Shown: in pieces, positions 33,872-43,882 of the stretch | Layout of the letters: each line of letters starts with the position of its first letter | Numbering within the stretch: the first letter of the stretch is position 1 | Assembly: GCA_013400975.1 (NCBI GenBank) | Contig: WBMZ01002688.1 | Coordinates: 38,940 to 102,939, forward strand | Direction of reading: 5' to 3' | Length of the DNA stretch: 64,000 bases | From: Atrichornis clamosus | Taxonomy: Eukaryota; Chordata; Aves; Passeriformes; Menuridae | Notes under the pieces: model-generated | The model's input: the letters and a program-made list of their open reading frames with translations, nothing else | What the model was told of the DNA's origin: nothing | Database searches by the model: none | Translations under genes and position numbers: made by a program

Positions 33872-36800
33872 AGGTCCAGCCCATCTGCAAGCGCGTGGCT
33901 GGTGCTCACAGCCCGCACCGCCGCACTCCGCTCAGCGTGTCCGTGTGCCTGCAGTCCGTGGAGGGAGCACATGCCAGCTTGCAACTCCTGCAGGACACGC
34001 AAATGGGTGTGCAGCACGCGTGCCAGGAGGAACACGCAGCCCGTGTGCAGAGCGAAGCGCACAAGGGACACGTGCATAACATGCAGTCTCACCCAAACAC
34101 ATGCAGCGGTGAACAGGCAGTGCACACAGATGAAGCAATCCACACACAGCATGCACGAATACCATGGGACCTGCACACGGCATTGTGGGACATGTGACCC
34201 ACGTGGCACTGGTACACACGGCATTTCTGGCACTCAGCTTTGCAGGCTGTGACATGCAGGACCCATGTCCGTGTGCCCATGGCATGGCAGGGACTTGCAA
34301 CACCGCTAGGGACACGCATCCTACCTGTGTGGCTGATTGCTGCCTCCAGCAGCCTGCTGGGGAAGGGCAGCCCGGCCCCGGCAGCACTGCAGAGCTGTGG
34401 CAGGCACAGAGAGCCCTGGCACATTGCTGGCCCAGGGTGGAGCTTGGCAGGCTCTGCCAAGCACCCAGGTAGGTCTCAATGGTCTGCTGGCCCCAAGGGA
34501 GTTTTAGCTGCTGACACAGTTCAGGCAGGGGGAAGGGAGGGCAGGAGCGGGCAGCAGGAAGCGGGGCAGAGGATGAGGGGCGTCACATCCTTTCTCGCAC
34601 ACCTCTGCCCTGATTCACTCCCAGCACCTGCACTTCCGAGCCCTTCCAGGGACTGTCTGACTGCCCAAAGCAGGTGTTTCCTGTTGTGCACCCTCTGCCT
34701 GCAGGCCAGGTGCCAGCTCTTGTTGGTGGCAGTCCCTCTGCCTATACTTGCTGTAGACGGGTAGCGGGGTGGCTCTGGCAAACCGATGGGTCTCTACCAG
34801 GACAGCCCTGCCCACTGCCTGCCCTGCTTTCAAAGCACAAGTGCTTGACCTGGACTTCTGTCTCATTCCATGTCCTGTCCCATCCCAGTCCCCCCGGTAG
34901 CCAGAGCAGACATTCAGAGCCTGGGGCTGCTCCTAGCACCATGGAGGCTGCAGGGAGTCACCGAGAGCTAGGAGATGGGACAGCAGTGGACCTGCTTTCC
35001 TTCCACCCCAGGATATTGTATGGGAGTGGAAAGATCCCTCACCTCCCTACAGTTCATGCCTAGCTCTGCCTGCAATTTCTCTGTCAGCCCTGAACTGCCT
35101 CTGCCCTGCCATTAGGATCTAGTTCCATTTCCATCATGCTCAGGGATGCTCTGAGTTTACAGGCAGATCCTGAGCCCTTCTGCAGCCTCTCTGCAAACAC
35201 AGCAAAGGCTCAGCCCATTCACCCAGTGTAGATGGAGGAGAGGTTGAAGGAGCTCAGGAGGAGTGTGCCAAGGGACAGGATGATTCCTGCTGCTTTCCCT
35301 CACCCCCATCCAACTGTGCACAGGACAAGGCTCAGCAGCCCCTGTGCTGGAGCAGGAGAGCCCTGTTCCCTCCTTGGGTTGCCCCTGCAATGGATGGAGA
35401 TGAGGCACCTCCTAGGCTCCCTATTTGGGCAGGTGTTTGGGAGGTTTTCAGCAGGTGATGTAGGAAAGGACCAAAATCGTCAAAGAGCATCAAAATCAAA
35501 GAGCATCTCCAGGGTTGCTGTGCTCCCTACATCTCTCCACAGCTAAGTGTGCATCCTAGCCTGGGAACAGTCCCCAGACAGTGCTGTGATTGGCCATCGT
35601 GGTGGTCATGGGCCCCTTGGGACTGTGTCTCCAGGCTCTGTGTCTCCTGCTACCAACCCTGGCAAAGTTGAAAAGCTGAGAAAGCACAACATATCCCCTG
35701 ATACACACAACCCTCTGCAGCTGCCCTGCTCAGGCTGGGATCAAACAGAACACGATTAATAACTCTGAGCAAAGCCAGACCCTGCTGTCCATGTGCTTCA
35801 GTCACTGCACGTGTGTCCCTGCGTGGGCAGAGCCTGGTGGAGATGGTATCTGGCAGAGCAAAGCTGTGGAGATGCTGTCATGCCACCTCCGCTTCCTCTT
35901 GGTGGCTCCAGCCCCTCTGGGCTGCCTTATGCCCTAGCATGACCCGGTACCCCATGGGACCCGGGTTGCAGCCTGTAGAGCCCAGATACTCCAGATAAGC
36001 ATTTTTTTGGCTTTGCAGCCAGGAAGTCAGACCCTGTGCTGGCACCAGCAGCACGACTGTGCCCAGGACAGTGTGTGTGTCCCAGCAGAAGGAAACAGCC
36101 TCAAGCAGCAGCACTAGAAATTGCACCCCCGTGCCATCTTCCCAGCCTGCTCTCCTTGCCCCAGTTCTGCTTCACAGTGCCACTGGGAAGCTGTGACACC
36201 CTTCAAAGATGGGGTGGCCCTGAGATGCCACATTGCCCTGAGGGCTGTTTAGGCTTGGGAATGGCTCTCTGGCAGGGTTAGCACCCAAGGGTGAGCTGCT
36301 CCTCATGCTGGCCAGAGCCAGGGGCTTTAAACACCCACATCTACCATGTGAGAGCCAGTGCTGGCACCAAGGGCTGTGCCAGGCTGGCAAGGGATGAGGC
36401 ACAGTGGGGTACTGCTGTCTATGCTGCGTGGTGCTGTTCCCCAAATCCCAGGCTCTGCATGGCCAGTGGCACGGCTTTGGGGACCTTGGGAGCTGGGCTG
36501 GGGATTTCCATGGCACAGTTCTGTACCAGGACGATGAAGAGGCCAGGGTGCGGAAGGAGCGCTGGGGAGATGTGAGTGCCCAGGTTTGCATTTGCACGAG
36601 TGTAGTTGCACACAGGTGTGTATGTGCATGCATGCCCGTGTGACTGCATAGGTGTTTTAATGTGTGTGCCCTCCCTGGCAGGCAGGGCAGAGCTGGTGCG
36701 TCACTGTCCTGCGTGTCTGTGTGTGTGTGTGCTCCTGCTGAGCTGAACATGTGGTGCTGGCTGTGCCCCTGCTGTGCTCACTGCTGTTTCCTGGTGTGTG

Positions 36801-39800
36801 TGCATCCGGTGAAGGTGCGGGTGTGAGCAGAGGTGTGCACCGTGGCGGGCAGCCCACGGCGTGCTGCGTGTCCTGCCCAGCCCGGATGGGGTGTGCCATC
36901 CCCGGGCAGGCACTGCTTTGTTGCAGGAGGAAGCAGAGGCAGCTTGTTGTCCTCTGCATCCCAATGCCCTGGCAGGGATCAGCCCACAGAGTGGCCACCC
37001 CACACGTGGCTCTGTGGGCACCTCAAGGGCTGAGAATCAGGGTAGTGTGGGCACCCCTAGACCTCAACTGTTCCCCACTCAGCCTGTTTGGCACAGCTCT
37101 GCTGTGCCTGGAGGAGGTGTCCAGGCAGAGCTGAAGCTCCCTGGCCCTGAAAGTCAGTCTGTCCCAGAACCACTGTGGATATCCAGACAGTTTGCACAAG
37201 GAGACAGGCTGCTTGTGTCCCTGGGGATGGGCTGATGTTGGAAGTCAGGGTGTTGCACCCATCGGTTGTGTCCTTCAACCTGCTCCTGGCCAAGACCAGA
37301 CCTGGAGCAGGGAGCATAGGAACTGTCCTGGCTCTGTGTGGGAGTCCTTCACTCCCCATGCCAGGCTGTAGCTTCAGATATCATCACAAGGCAATGGGTC
37401 CATCCCACACATCCCCTCCAACTGAAGACCACAAGGAGAGGCAGTCTTCAGTCCAGCTGGCTCAGGGACAAGCTTATTGCTATCCGTCAGGCAGGGTGGA
37501 GGGGAGAGGTGAGTCCCAGGCATGGTGCTGCATTCTGCTGCGGTGAAACTACAGGCGATTCTGCCCACCCCAGCCCATTCCTGGCTGTGAGGAGCATCAA
37601 CCACACTGTGGGTACAGCCTGGCATCCCCCCTGCACCCACAGGCCACAGGGGTGAGAGAACATGTTTTACAGTTGCCTCAAGAAAGGCTCTGAACCCTGA
37701 TGAGCGAAAGGGATAAGGGACAGCCCTGCTGAAGGACTCAAGATGCTGGGGGAAAAAACGCAGAGCTTGTACTTGTCCTGTGTCTTGGAGGATGTCAGCC
37801 CTACCCTCCCACCAGACCTCCAGGGAAGGGCTGAGCGATAGGGCTCCTCTCTCCCAGGCCAGTCGGTGGCTCTGGGAAGCGCGTGGGCAGCCTGCCCAGG
37901 GGATGGACACTGAGCAGGTTGCCAGGGCCGCTGCTTCTGTCTCAGCTACTGCCGGCTTCAGGAGCCCTGAGGCAGGATGTTCTGTTCTTACGGCAGCACC
38001 TGGCTCAGCCCCCGCCTGTGCTGATCCTCAGAGCTGGTGGAGGGGACCTGCTACTCTCAACCTTTTCATCTGCCTCCTGAACAAGCGTCACCCAGGCTTG
38101 GGGCACCTGGCACTACAGATGTGGCCAACAGGCAAGTGAAGGAGCACTGGGGTGGAGTGGGACCTTGGCCAGGTGCCAGCTGAGATGGCATCCCCTGGCT
38201 CTGAGGTTGCCAGGGGCTGCCAGCCCTGATCTTGCATTCTCCACCTCCATGGCAACACCCTAGGTGCTGTAAGTAAAGCTGGGAACTGGGAGGCTGTGCT
38301 CACCCCGTGGTACATCTCCAAATATGATACAAGGTACTGAAGGAGATGCACCAACAGCTGGCTCCAGGCAGGGCTGGGTGTGGGGTGGCACACGCTTCCC
38401 AGTCTCCATCACTACTCCCCTGGAACTCATCTGCACTGGGCACTCTGTAAGGACCAGCAGGTTTCTCCAGGACACCGAAGCTATGGGGTGCCTCAAGAGT
38501 GTCAGGCTGAGGTCACCTGTGGTAAAAAGCAGGAGGTCGCGGTAATTGGCGCCAACAGGCTTCCTTTCAGGTCAGCATCTGGACCAGAGAACAAGATACT
38601 GGGTCCTCTGCCCCAGTGCCTGGCATCCCCATCTGGGTAGGGTGTGATGGATGGGACACCTGAAAGGGACATGCCATCCTGAGGTCCCTTTTGGAGCAGC
38701 CTGGCTTGGTTTCACGCTGCTGCCAGTCCCCTACCAGGGCTGGGCCAGCCTGGGAAGGCAGCAATCACCACCTGCTCACACCCAGGCTGTAATCCACAGG
38801 CAGGAGGTGAGCAGCTGGCAGAGCCTCCCTGACCTTCAGGTGGGATTAGTCCCCATGGGAACAGTGGGGAGCAGGCAGGTGAGGCCACAGCTCCCCTGGC
38901 AGTTCCTGGGGACTGAGCAAGGCTGGGAGAGTTCGGGACTGAGCACACCCCCATGCTAGGGGCAGCCAGAATCAGGTCGTGGATGGGTGGCACGGGGTGA
39001 GCCTGTGTCCCTGGGAGTATCCTCGTCTTGGGTTGTTGCAGGTGCATCTCCAGAGCTGTGGGTGCCACAGGGTAGAGTGAGCACCCATGGTCCCACGAGG
39101 AGGGGTAAGCAGCATACCTGGGGTGGCCAGGGTGCAGGAGGTGGGCAAGTCTGGAGAGTGGGTCCCATCAGGGTTACTGGTGGCTGGCTGAGGGCCACAG
39201 GTGCTCGGGGAGAGCTGAGGCTGGGGTGAGGGCTGCTGCGGGAGGACCATCTCAGTCAGCTGTTTGCAAGACCCAGCTGTGAGTGAGAACATGTGGATAT
39301 CCCTTGCATCGTGTCCCACTTGCTGTGCCCTCCACCACGTCCCTGCCATTCTCTAGCTCTTGCTGACAGTACCCAGAGACCAGTCGACATCTTCATCCCC
39401 AGTGGGCTCCTCTCCCACTCACCCGCTGGACTCATCCCGCCCTGGGTGCAGCAGGAGCTGCAGCTGGTATCTGCCAAGCTCTGCCCTGGGGGAACCCGAG
39501 TGCCTGGGACCACTCTGGGCATGGAACAGCTGGCAGCCCACAGTGTGCATGTGCGCCTCTATGGGAGCTAATCCCAGCAACATCTGCCAGGCTCTTTGTG
39601 ATCCCGGGAGTTTCCGGCTGCAGGGATGGGATGGCTGGGTGCACAGGGGACACGTGCTTGTGGGGCAGCTGGCGTGTGCCAGGGCTCCCTGTGCAAGGCA
39701 GTGCGAGGAGGCTTCTGTGGCAGGTGTGTGCCTGTGCACGTGTGTCTCCTCTGGCCAGCAAAGCTTTGGGAGGGCACAAGTGGCACTGGAGATCCCAGCA

Positions 39801-39984
39801 AGCCTCTCAGCTGTGGGATCTGGGGATCCAGGAGGTGGAAGTAGGGGTTTTGGCTGGGATTAACCAATCCTGGTGTGGCCATGTTCAGAGCGGCCCCAAA
39901 GCACAAATGACTGGGGAGAAGGAGGGTGTTTGTTTGCATCCTTGTCGAGGAGGATGATTTCCCAGGGAAATAAGGTTGGGGGAA
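33872..39984. other. Intergenic spacer downstream of miR-375
   Basis: No gene recognised. 33990-34260 is rich in CACA, GCAC and ACACG words without a clean unit. A short GT tract lies near 36715-36730. No CR1 element and no canonical AATAAA close to the hairpin were seen, so the end of the miR-375 primary transcript is unknown. Several overlapping short frames on both strands are typical of GC-rich noncoding DNA. Confidence 0.6.
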
Positions 39985-39989
39985 AATGG

Positions 39990-40085
39990 GAGAAAAAAGG
40001 GAGCACTGGGGCTGTGTGGGGGCAACAATACACTACCCCTGATCTAATCGGCCAGACCCTGCAAATAAAAGCCACCTGTTTTGGT
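39990..40085. promoter_or_regulatory. Candidate conserved noncoding element (low confidence)
   Basis: A locally AT-richer patch in GC-rich spacer with CTGATCTAATCGGCCAG and CAAATAAAAGCCACCTGTTT. It combines a TAATC homeodomain-type core and a CACCTG E-box within 60 bp. The call rests on composition and motif clustering only. Confidence 0.25.
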
Positions 40086-40674
40086 CCTGGCAGCAGGAAG
40101 CCATCCCCAGAACAAACAGAGCACCAGGCAACTGGGAGAAAGACAAACAGGGGCCGGCACCAGCTCCATCTGCTCCTGTTTGGCCCAGCCTCCAGACCTC
40201 TATCCCCCTGGGATGGTGGTCCAGCCCCCAGCAGGGTTAGGGAGAAGGAGAGAGGGCCTTGTGGGGTGTGACCAGGGCTCAGCCCACGATGTCAGCCAGA
40301 TGCAGGACTTCACACAGCTGTGCTGTCTTGGTCAGCTGGTTCAGATACTCCTAACAACAGTGGGTACGATTGTGTGTTGCCACAGATGTGGCATCAGCAT
40401 CAGGATTCCTGGGCAGCACCTGCCTCACCTCTCTGGTGTCTGCCTTTCAGGCTGCTCAGCTCCCCCAGCTGTGCACTGTCCTGGGACCAACGCCTGCACA
40501 AGGCACAGGGTACAACCCCATGGTCGGCATAGTCTGGGCTTGGCACGGAGCACTGGGGTGACCTTGCGCTCCCACCGTGCCCCCAGGCTGCCAGCTGCTG
40601 CACCGTGCCCGGTGGCACGGAGAAACACGATCTGTTTTGCTAGTGCAGGGAACAGGCTGAGCCCGGAGCGATGA

Positions 40675-40765
40675 GGGGCCCTTATTAAATTAGCCTATGC
40701 AGGAGGCCCTGGGCGAGTGCTAACCAGCTCCCACAGTTAGAATTAGCAGCTGCCCTTGAGCAGAG
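40675..40765. promoter_or_regulatory. Candidate conserved noncoding element (low confidence)
   Basis: Contains TTATTAAATTAGCCTATGCA, GCTAACCAGC and GTTAGAATTAGCAGCTGCCC: several ATTA-type cores with a CAGCTG E-box in about 90 bp, in DNA that is otherwise GC-rich and featureless. It lies about 2.5 kb upstream of CRYBA2 and 6.8 kb downstream of miR-375. Confidence 0.3.
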
Positions 40766-41169
40766 TCTCTGCCTGCCCCCGCACCAGCCTCGCTCTGCCC
40801 TTGTCCCCAGCTGGGCAGGTGTGGCTGGGGCCTGGCAGGTGACCTAGCCATGGGGAAGCTGGCTGGTAACAGAGACTACCCGGAGGTGCTGGGAGACCGC
40901 CCAGGGAGTATAGGCTACATCAGCACTCCAGGATGCAGTAGGGGAGAGCTCCTCCAGGGTGACCCCACTGATACACTGTCCCCTGATGTGGCTGTGGCTC
41001 CCATGTGGCTGCCTGAATGTACTGAGCAGGGGGTGAGGCTCATCCCAGTGAGTAGGGTGTGCAGAAAAATAAGGAAGGTACACAGTCTGCATCTGAGTTT
41101 CCCCGCTGCACCATTCCCCCTCCAGTGCTTTTGTCCAAAATGTTGTATGAGGATGATTGAACTGCCTGC

Positions 41170-41400
41170 GTGCTCCTCATGGCAGACCACCAGTGCCCCA
41201 TAGATCCTGTAACACACCATGCAGTGCCCCACACACCCCCTATGCACATCCCATAACAGCCTGCAGCACCCCACATATTCTGTGGTGCCCCACATACAGT
41301 GGTCTCTGTAATACACCCCACAGTGGGCTCTGTAATACATCCCATAGTGCCCTGCACCCCACAGCCCCTGACTGCCCTCATGGCTCACAGCACCCCAAAC
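41170..41400. repeat. Degenerate minisatellite
   Basis: Loose repetition of short units such as AGTGCCCCACA, GCACCCCACA, CTCTGTAATACA and CATCCCATA over about 230 bp. Units differ in length and order, so no consensus period is given. Confidence 0.6.
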
Positions 41401-42726
41401 TAACCAGTGCCCCACACCTCTGCTCACACAGCCCAGGCAAGGCATGGCAGCACGTGGGGGCACCCTGCAGTGCCCTAGCTCAGCATCTTGCCTCACCTTC
41501 CACAAGGTGATGGCTTCCCTAAACGATGCTCAGACCTGTCCCCCAGCGTTTTACGAGATGGCTCCAGGCTACCGCGCTGCACTGGGGTGCTCTTCCTTCT
41601 CCGGGGAGCATCCCCATCCTTCCCTCCGTCTTCTGCATCCCCAGACAGCTCTCAGAGGGTCTCTCCTCGCTGCTAGGAGCACTCAGGGCGACACAAGCTG
41701 AGGGTCGCCTCCACAGCACCTGTTCCCGGCCAAGGGCCACTAATGTCCCTGGGCTGGATCCTGCTCCAACCGCTGCCAGGCTGCACCCTCTGCTGGGACC
41801 CGCAGGCATCGGCGCGACTCGCACCGAGCCTCGGAGCAGGCGGAGAAAAGCTACTCTGAGCGCCGTCGAGCAGTGGGGAGGAAAAGAAGAGGACCCCCGA
41901 GTCCTGCCCCCATCCCGTCCTTGCTGTCTCCCCTCAGTCCCTAATTCTTGCTGATGCCAGGTGTACTAACACCACCCCCAGCTGCCCATGCTGCATCCTC
42001 CATCACCGGCAATGTCAGGGTCTCTTGTGATGCTGACCCCGTGCTCAGGACCCCCAGAAGGGCTGGAATTTTCCTGGGAAAGTTTGGGCTGCTACGGTCC
42101 AGCCCTTGCCCAGTGGCCAGCGTGGCACCTGTCCATCTGAAGGTGGGGAGTGCCCAGCCTCACCATAGACCACACAGGGATGCTGCGAGAAACACTGCTG
42201 TCTAGAGACCCAGGATTTCACAACTCGACAGGGAACTCTTCCTTCTTTCTAGCCTGTGTTGGCCTCATCCATCCCAGGACGTTGTGGAAGGCACTGGAGA
42301 TATATGCATGGCATGGTGCAGTTCGAGGCAGGGCTGGTCCTGCTGCCCAGGTGAAGGGCACAACTCTGTCCCAAAGCTGGTCTCCTCCTGCTGTGCTTGG
42401 TGTCCCCTGCCTGAGTGGGAGGTGAGCGGGAGCACAGCCTCAACCTTTGTCAAGACAGAGGACATGCCCAGGGCATTTACAAGTGAGGAGAATGTGACTG
42501 GGGTCCATTAATGCCCAGTCTGGCACCAACACGGGAAGCCCTGCAGGGCATTGCACATCTCCCAGAGTACGGATGAACCAAACTGGCCTGTGCTACCTCC
42601 TTCACTCCTCTAGTTCACCCCAACCTTCTCCCACCCGATACGCATCCCTGTCAGTCCAAACTGAATCCCTGCCCTGACAGCTCAGGAAATGCAAACCAGA
42701 GCCTGGCCAGAGGAGGGACCCATGGT

Positions 42727-42780
42727 GGCAGAGCCCCAGGCGGAGGGGCAGCAGGAGCCCCAGGCGGAGGGGCAGCAGCA
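42727..42780. repeat. 24-bp direct repeat, just over two copies
   Basis: Two adjacent identical copies of a 24-bp unit containing GCCCCAGGCGGAGGGGCAGC, followed by a partial third copy. It is read in frame in a short plus-strand frame as PQAEGQQE repeats, but I do not regard that frame as a gene. Confidence 0.8.
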
Positions 42781-42816
42781 GCCCCAGATGAGCCCTGTGT
42801 TCCAGCGCGAGGACAC

Positions 42817-43042
42817 CATTGTCCCTCAGCTCTCAGATGGTAAATCCGCACTTCACCCTGGCACCTCCTTCCCACCAGCCTCAACCCTGGCAAAGGCTGC
42901 GGGTGCCCTGGGAAAGGCTGGGTCCCTAATCCCTGGGCCAAGCGGGAACATTGTCCGGGGGCAGAAAGGAAAGCGGCGCGTCAGGCCCTTTGCCCATTGT
43001 GCCCTGAGCCCCTGCGCAAACACAGCCCAGCACTTTCATTGT
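42817..43042 (+). promoter_or_regulatory. Cluster of four CATTGT (SOX-like) sites upstream of CRYBA2
   Basis: CATTGT occurs four times in the same orientation at 42817-42822, 42949-42954, 42995-43000 and 43037-43042. This is the core bound by SOX HMG-box factors, and SOX2 together with Pax6 or Maf proteins drives lens crystallin genes. Binding here is inference from the core motif and location, 190 to 410 bp upstream of the predicted start. Confidence 0.4.
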
Positions 43043-43146
43043 CAGCCTCGCGGGGCGCGGGGGGGCCGCTCTCGCCACACTGCCTAAGTGGAATGGACAG
43101 CCGGAGTCTGGGGTGGGTGAGCAGCCCGTACCCCCCATCCCCTGCC

Positions 43147-43204
43147 TGCTGACACAGCGCCCTGGCCGCCTGCACCATCGGCACTTCAGCGCCCGCCTAT
43201 AAAG
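43147..43204 (+). promoter_or_regulatory. CRYBA2: CRYBA2 core promoter: Maf-type element and TATA box
   Basis: TGCTGACACAGCG at 43147-43159 matches the 13-bp Maf recognition element (TGCTGACTCAGCA) at 11 positions. TATAAAG is at 43198-43204, predicting a transcription start near 43228. Maf factors (L-Maf, c-Maf, MafA) activate lens crystallin genes through such elements close to the TATA box, which fits this gene. The surrounding 200 bp is CpG-rich. Confidence 0.7.
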
Positions 43205-43227
43205 GGCGAGGGGAAAAGCCGGCGCCG

Positions 43228-43274
43228 GCACCGGCACCGCCACCTTCGCCTCTGTGCCCTGCCCTGCCGACCAA
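43228..43274 (+). other. CRYBA2: CRYBA2 noncoding first exon (predicted)
   Basis: From the predicted start about 25 to 30 bp after the TATA box to the donor GTAAGT at 43275. It contains no ATG. The intron would run to an acceptor CCAG at 43866 or CAGCAG at 43869. A short untranslated first exon is the usual structure of beta-crystallin genes. Confidence 0.6.
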
Positions 43275-43882
43275 GTAAGTACCGGGCTGTGAGCCCCCAG
43301 GACCCCCCCAGTGCACAGGCGCTGCCACGCTCCCTTCACCCCCACACCAAGCCCCCCACCCAGCGCACACCGTGGGGAAGGGCAAGTGGCGGGGTGCTGT
43401 GTGGCACAGCACGGGGGCCCTGTGCGGGCAGGAGGGACCCTGGCAGGAGGGATGGAAGAGCCGGGCTGCTCTGCCCCAGGGCTACACCCACATCTGTGTC
43501 TGAGTCGGGGTCACTGCCACCTCCCGGCAGTGGCTACAGTGCCACTGCACCCAGACAGCTCCTGGACACATTGCAGGGAGCTTGGGAGAAGAAAAATTGA
43601 GGCAGTCTCGGGTAAATCACATGGAGAGATGGGGCATTGCAAATTCCCCCTACAACTTGGGGTTCAGTGGACAGACATCCCCCAGCACCGAGAGTAGGGA
43701 AAGGGGAATGGGAATGCCCCCATGCCAACCTGGGAGGGCGAGGGGCCAGTGGCGTGGGATGTGTGAGGGCAGCACCATCAGCATCCCAGGCTCAGTGGCA
43801 GGCTGCGGGGTGGCTGGAGGCTGATGGTGGGCATCTGCCCTGGGGTGATACATGGGGCTCTGCCAGCAGCCGAGCGACCCGT

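Larger units (their letters stand above)
40766..42800. other. Intergenic spacer upstream of CRYBA2
   Basis: No gene recognised. 41170-41400 is a degenerate tandem array built on words like GTGCCCCACA and CTGTAATACA. 42727-42780 holds a direct repeat of a 24-bp unit rich in CCCCAGGCGGAGGGG. Nothing else stands out. Confidence 0.6.

Noticed and set aside
33596..34252. Overlapping frames of 218 and 204 codons over the miR-375 hairpin
   Set aside because: Both strands are open at once in a GC- and CA-rich region, and the hairpin is the only supported product. No protein homology.
42689..43087. 132-codon frame with PQAEGQQ repeats upstream of CRYBA2
   Set aside because: It is short, contains a 24-bp direct repeat and overlaps the presumed CRYBA2 regulatory region. 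No homology is recognised, and there is no splice or poly(A) context.
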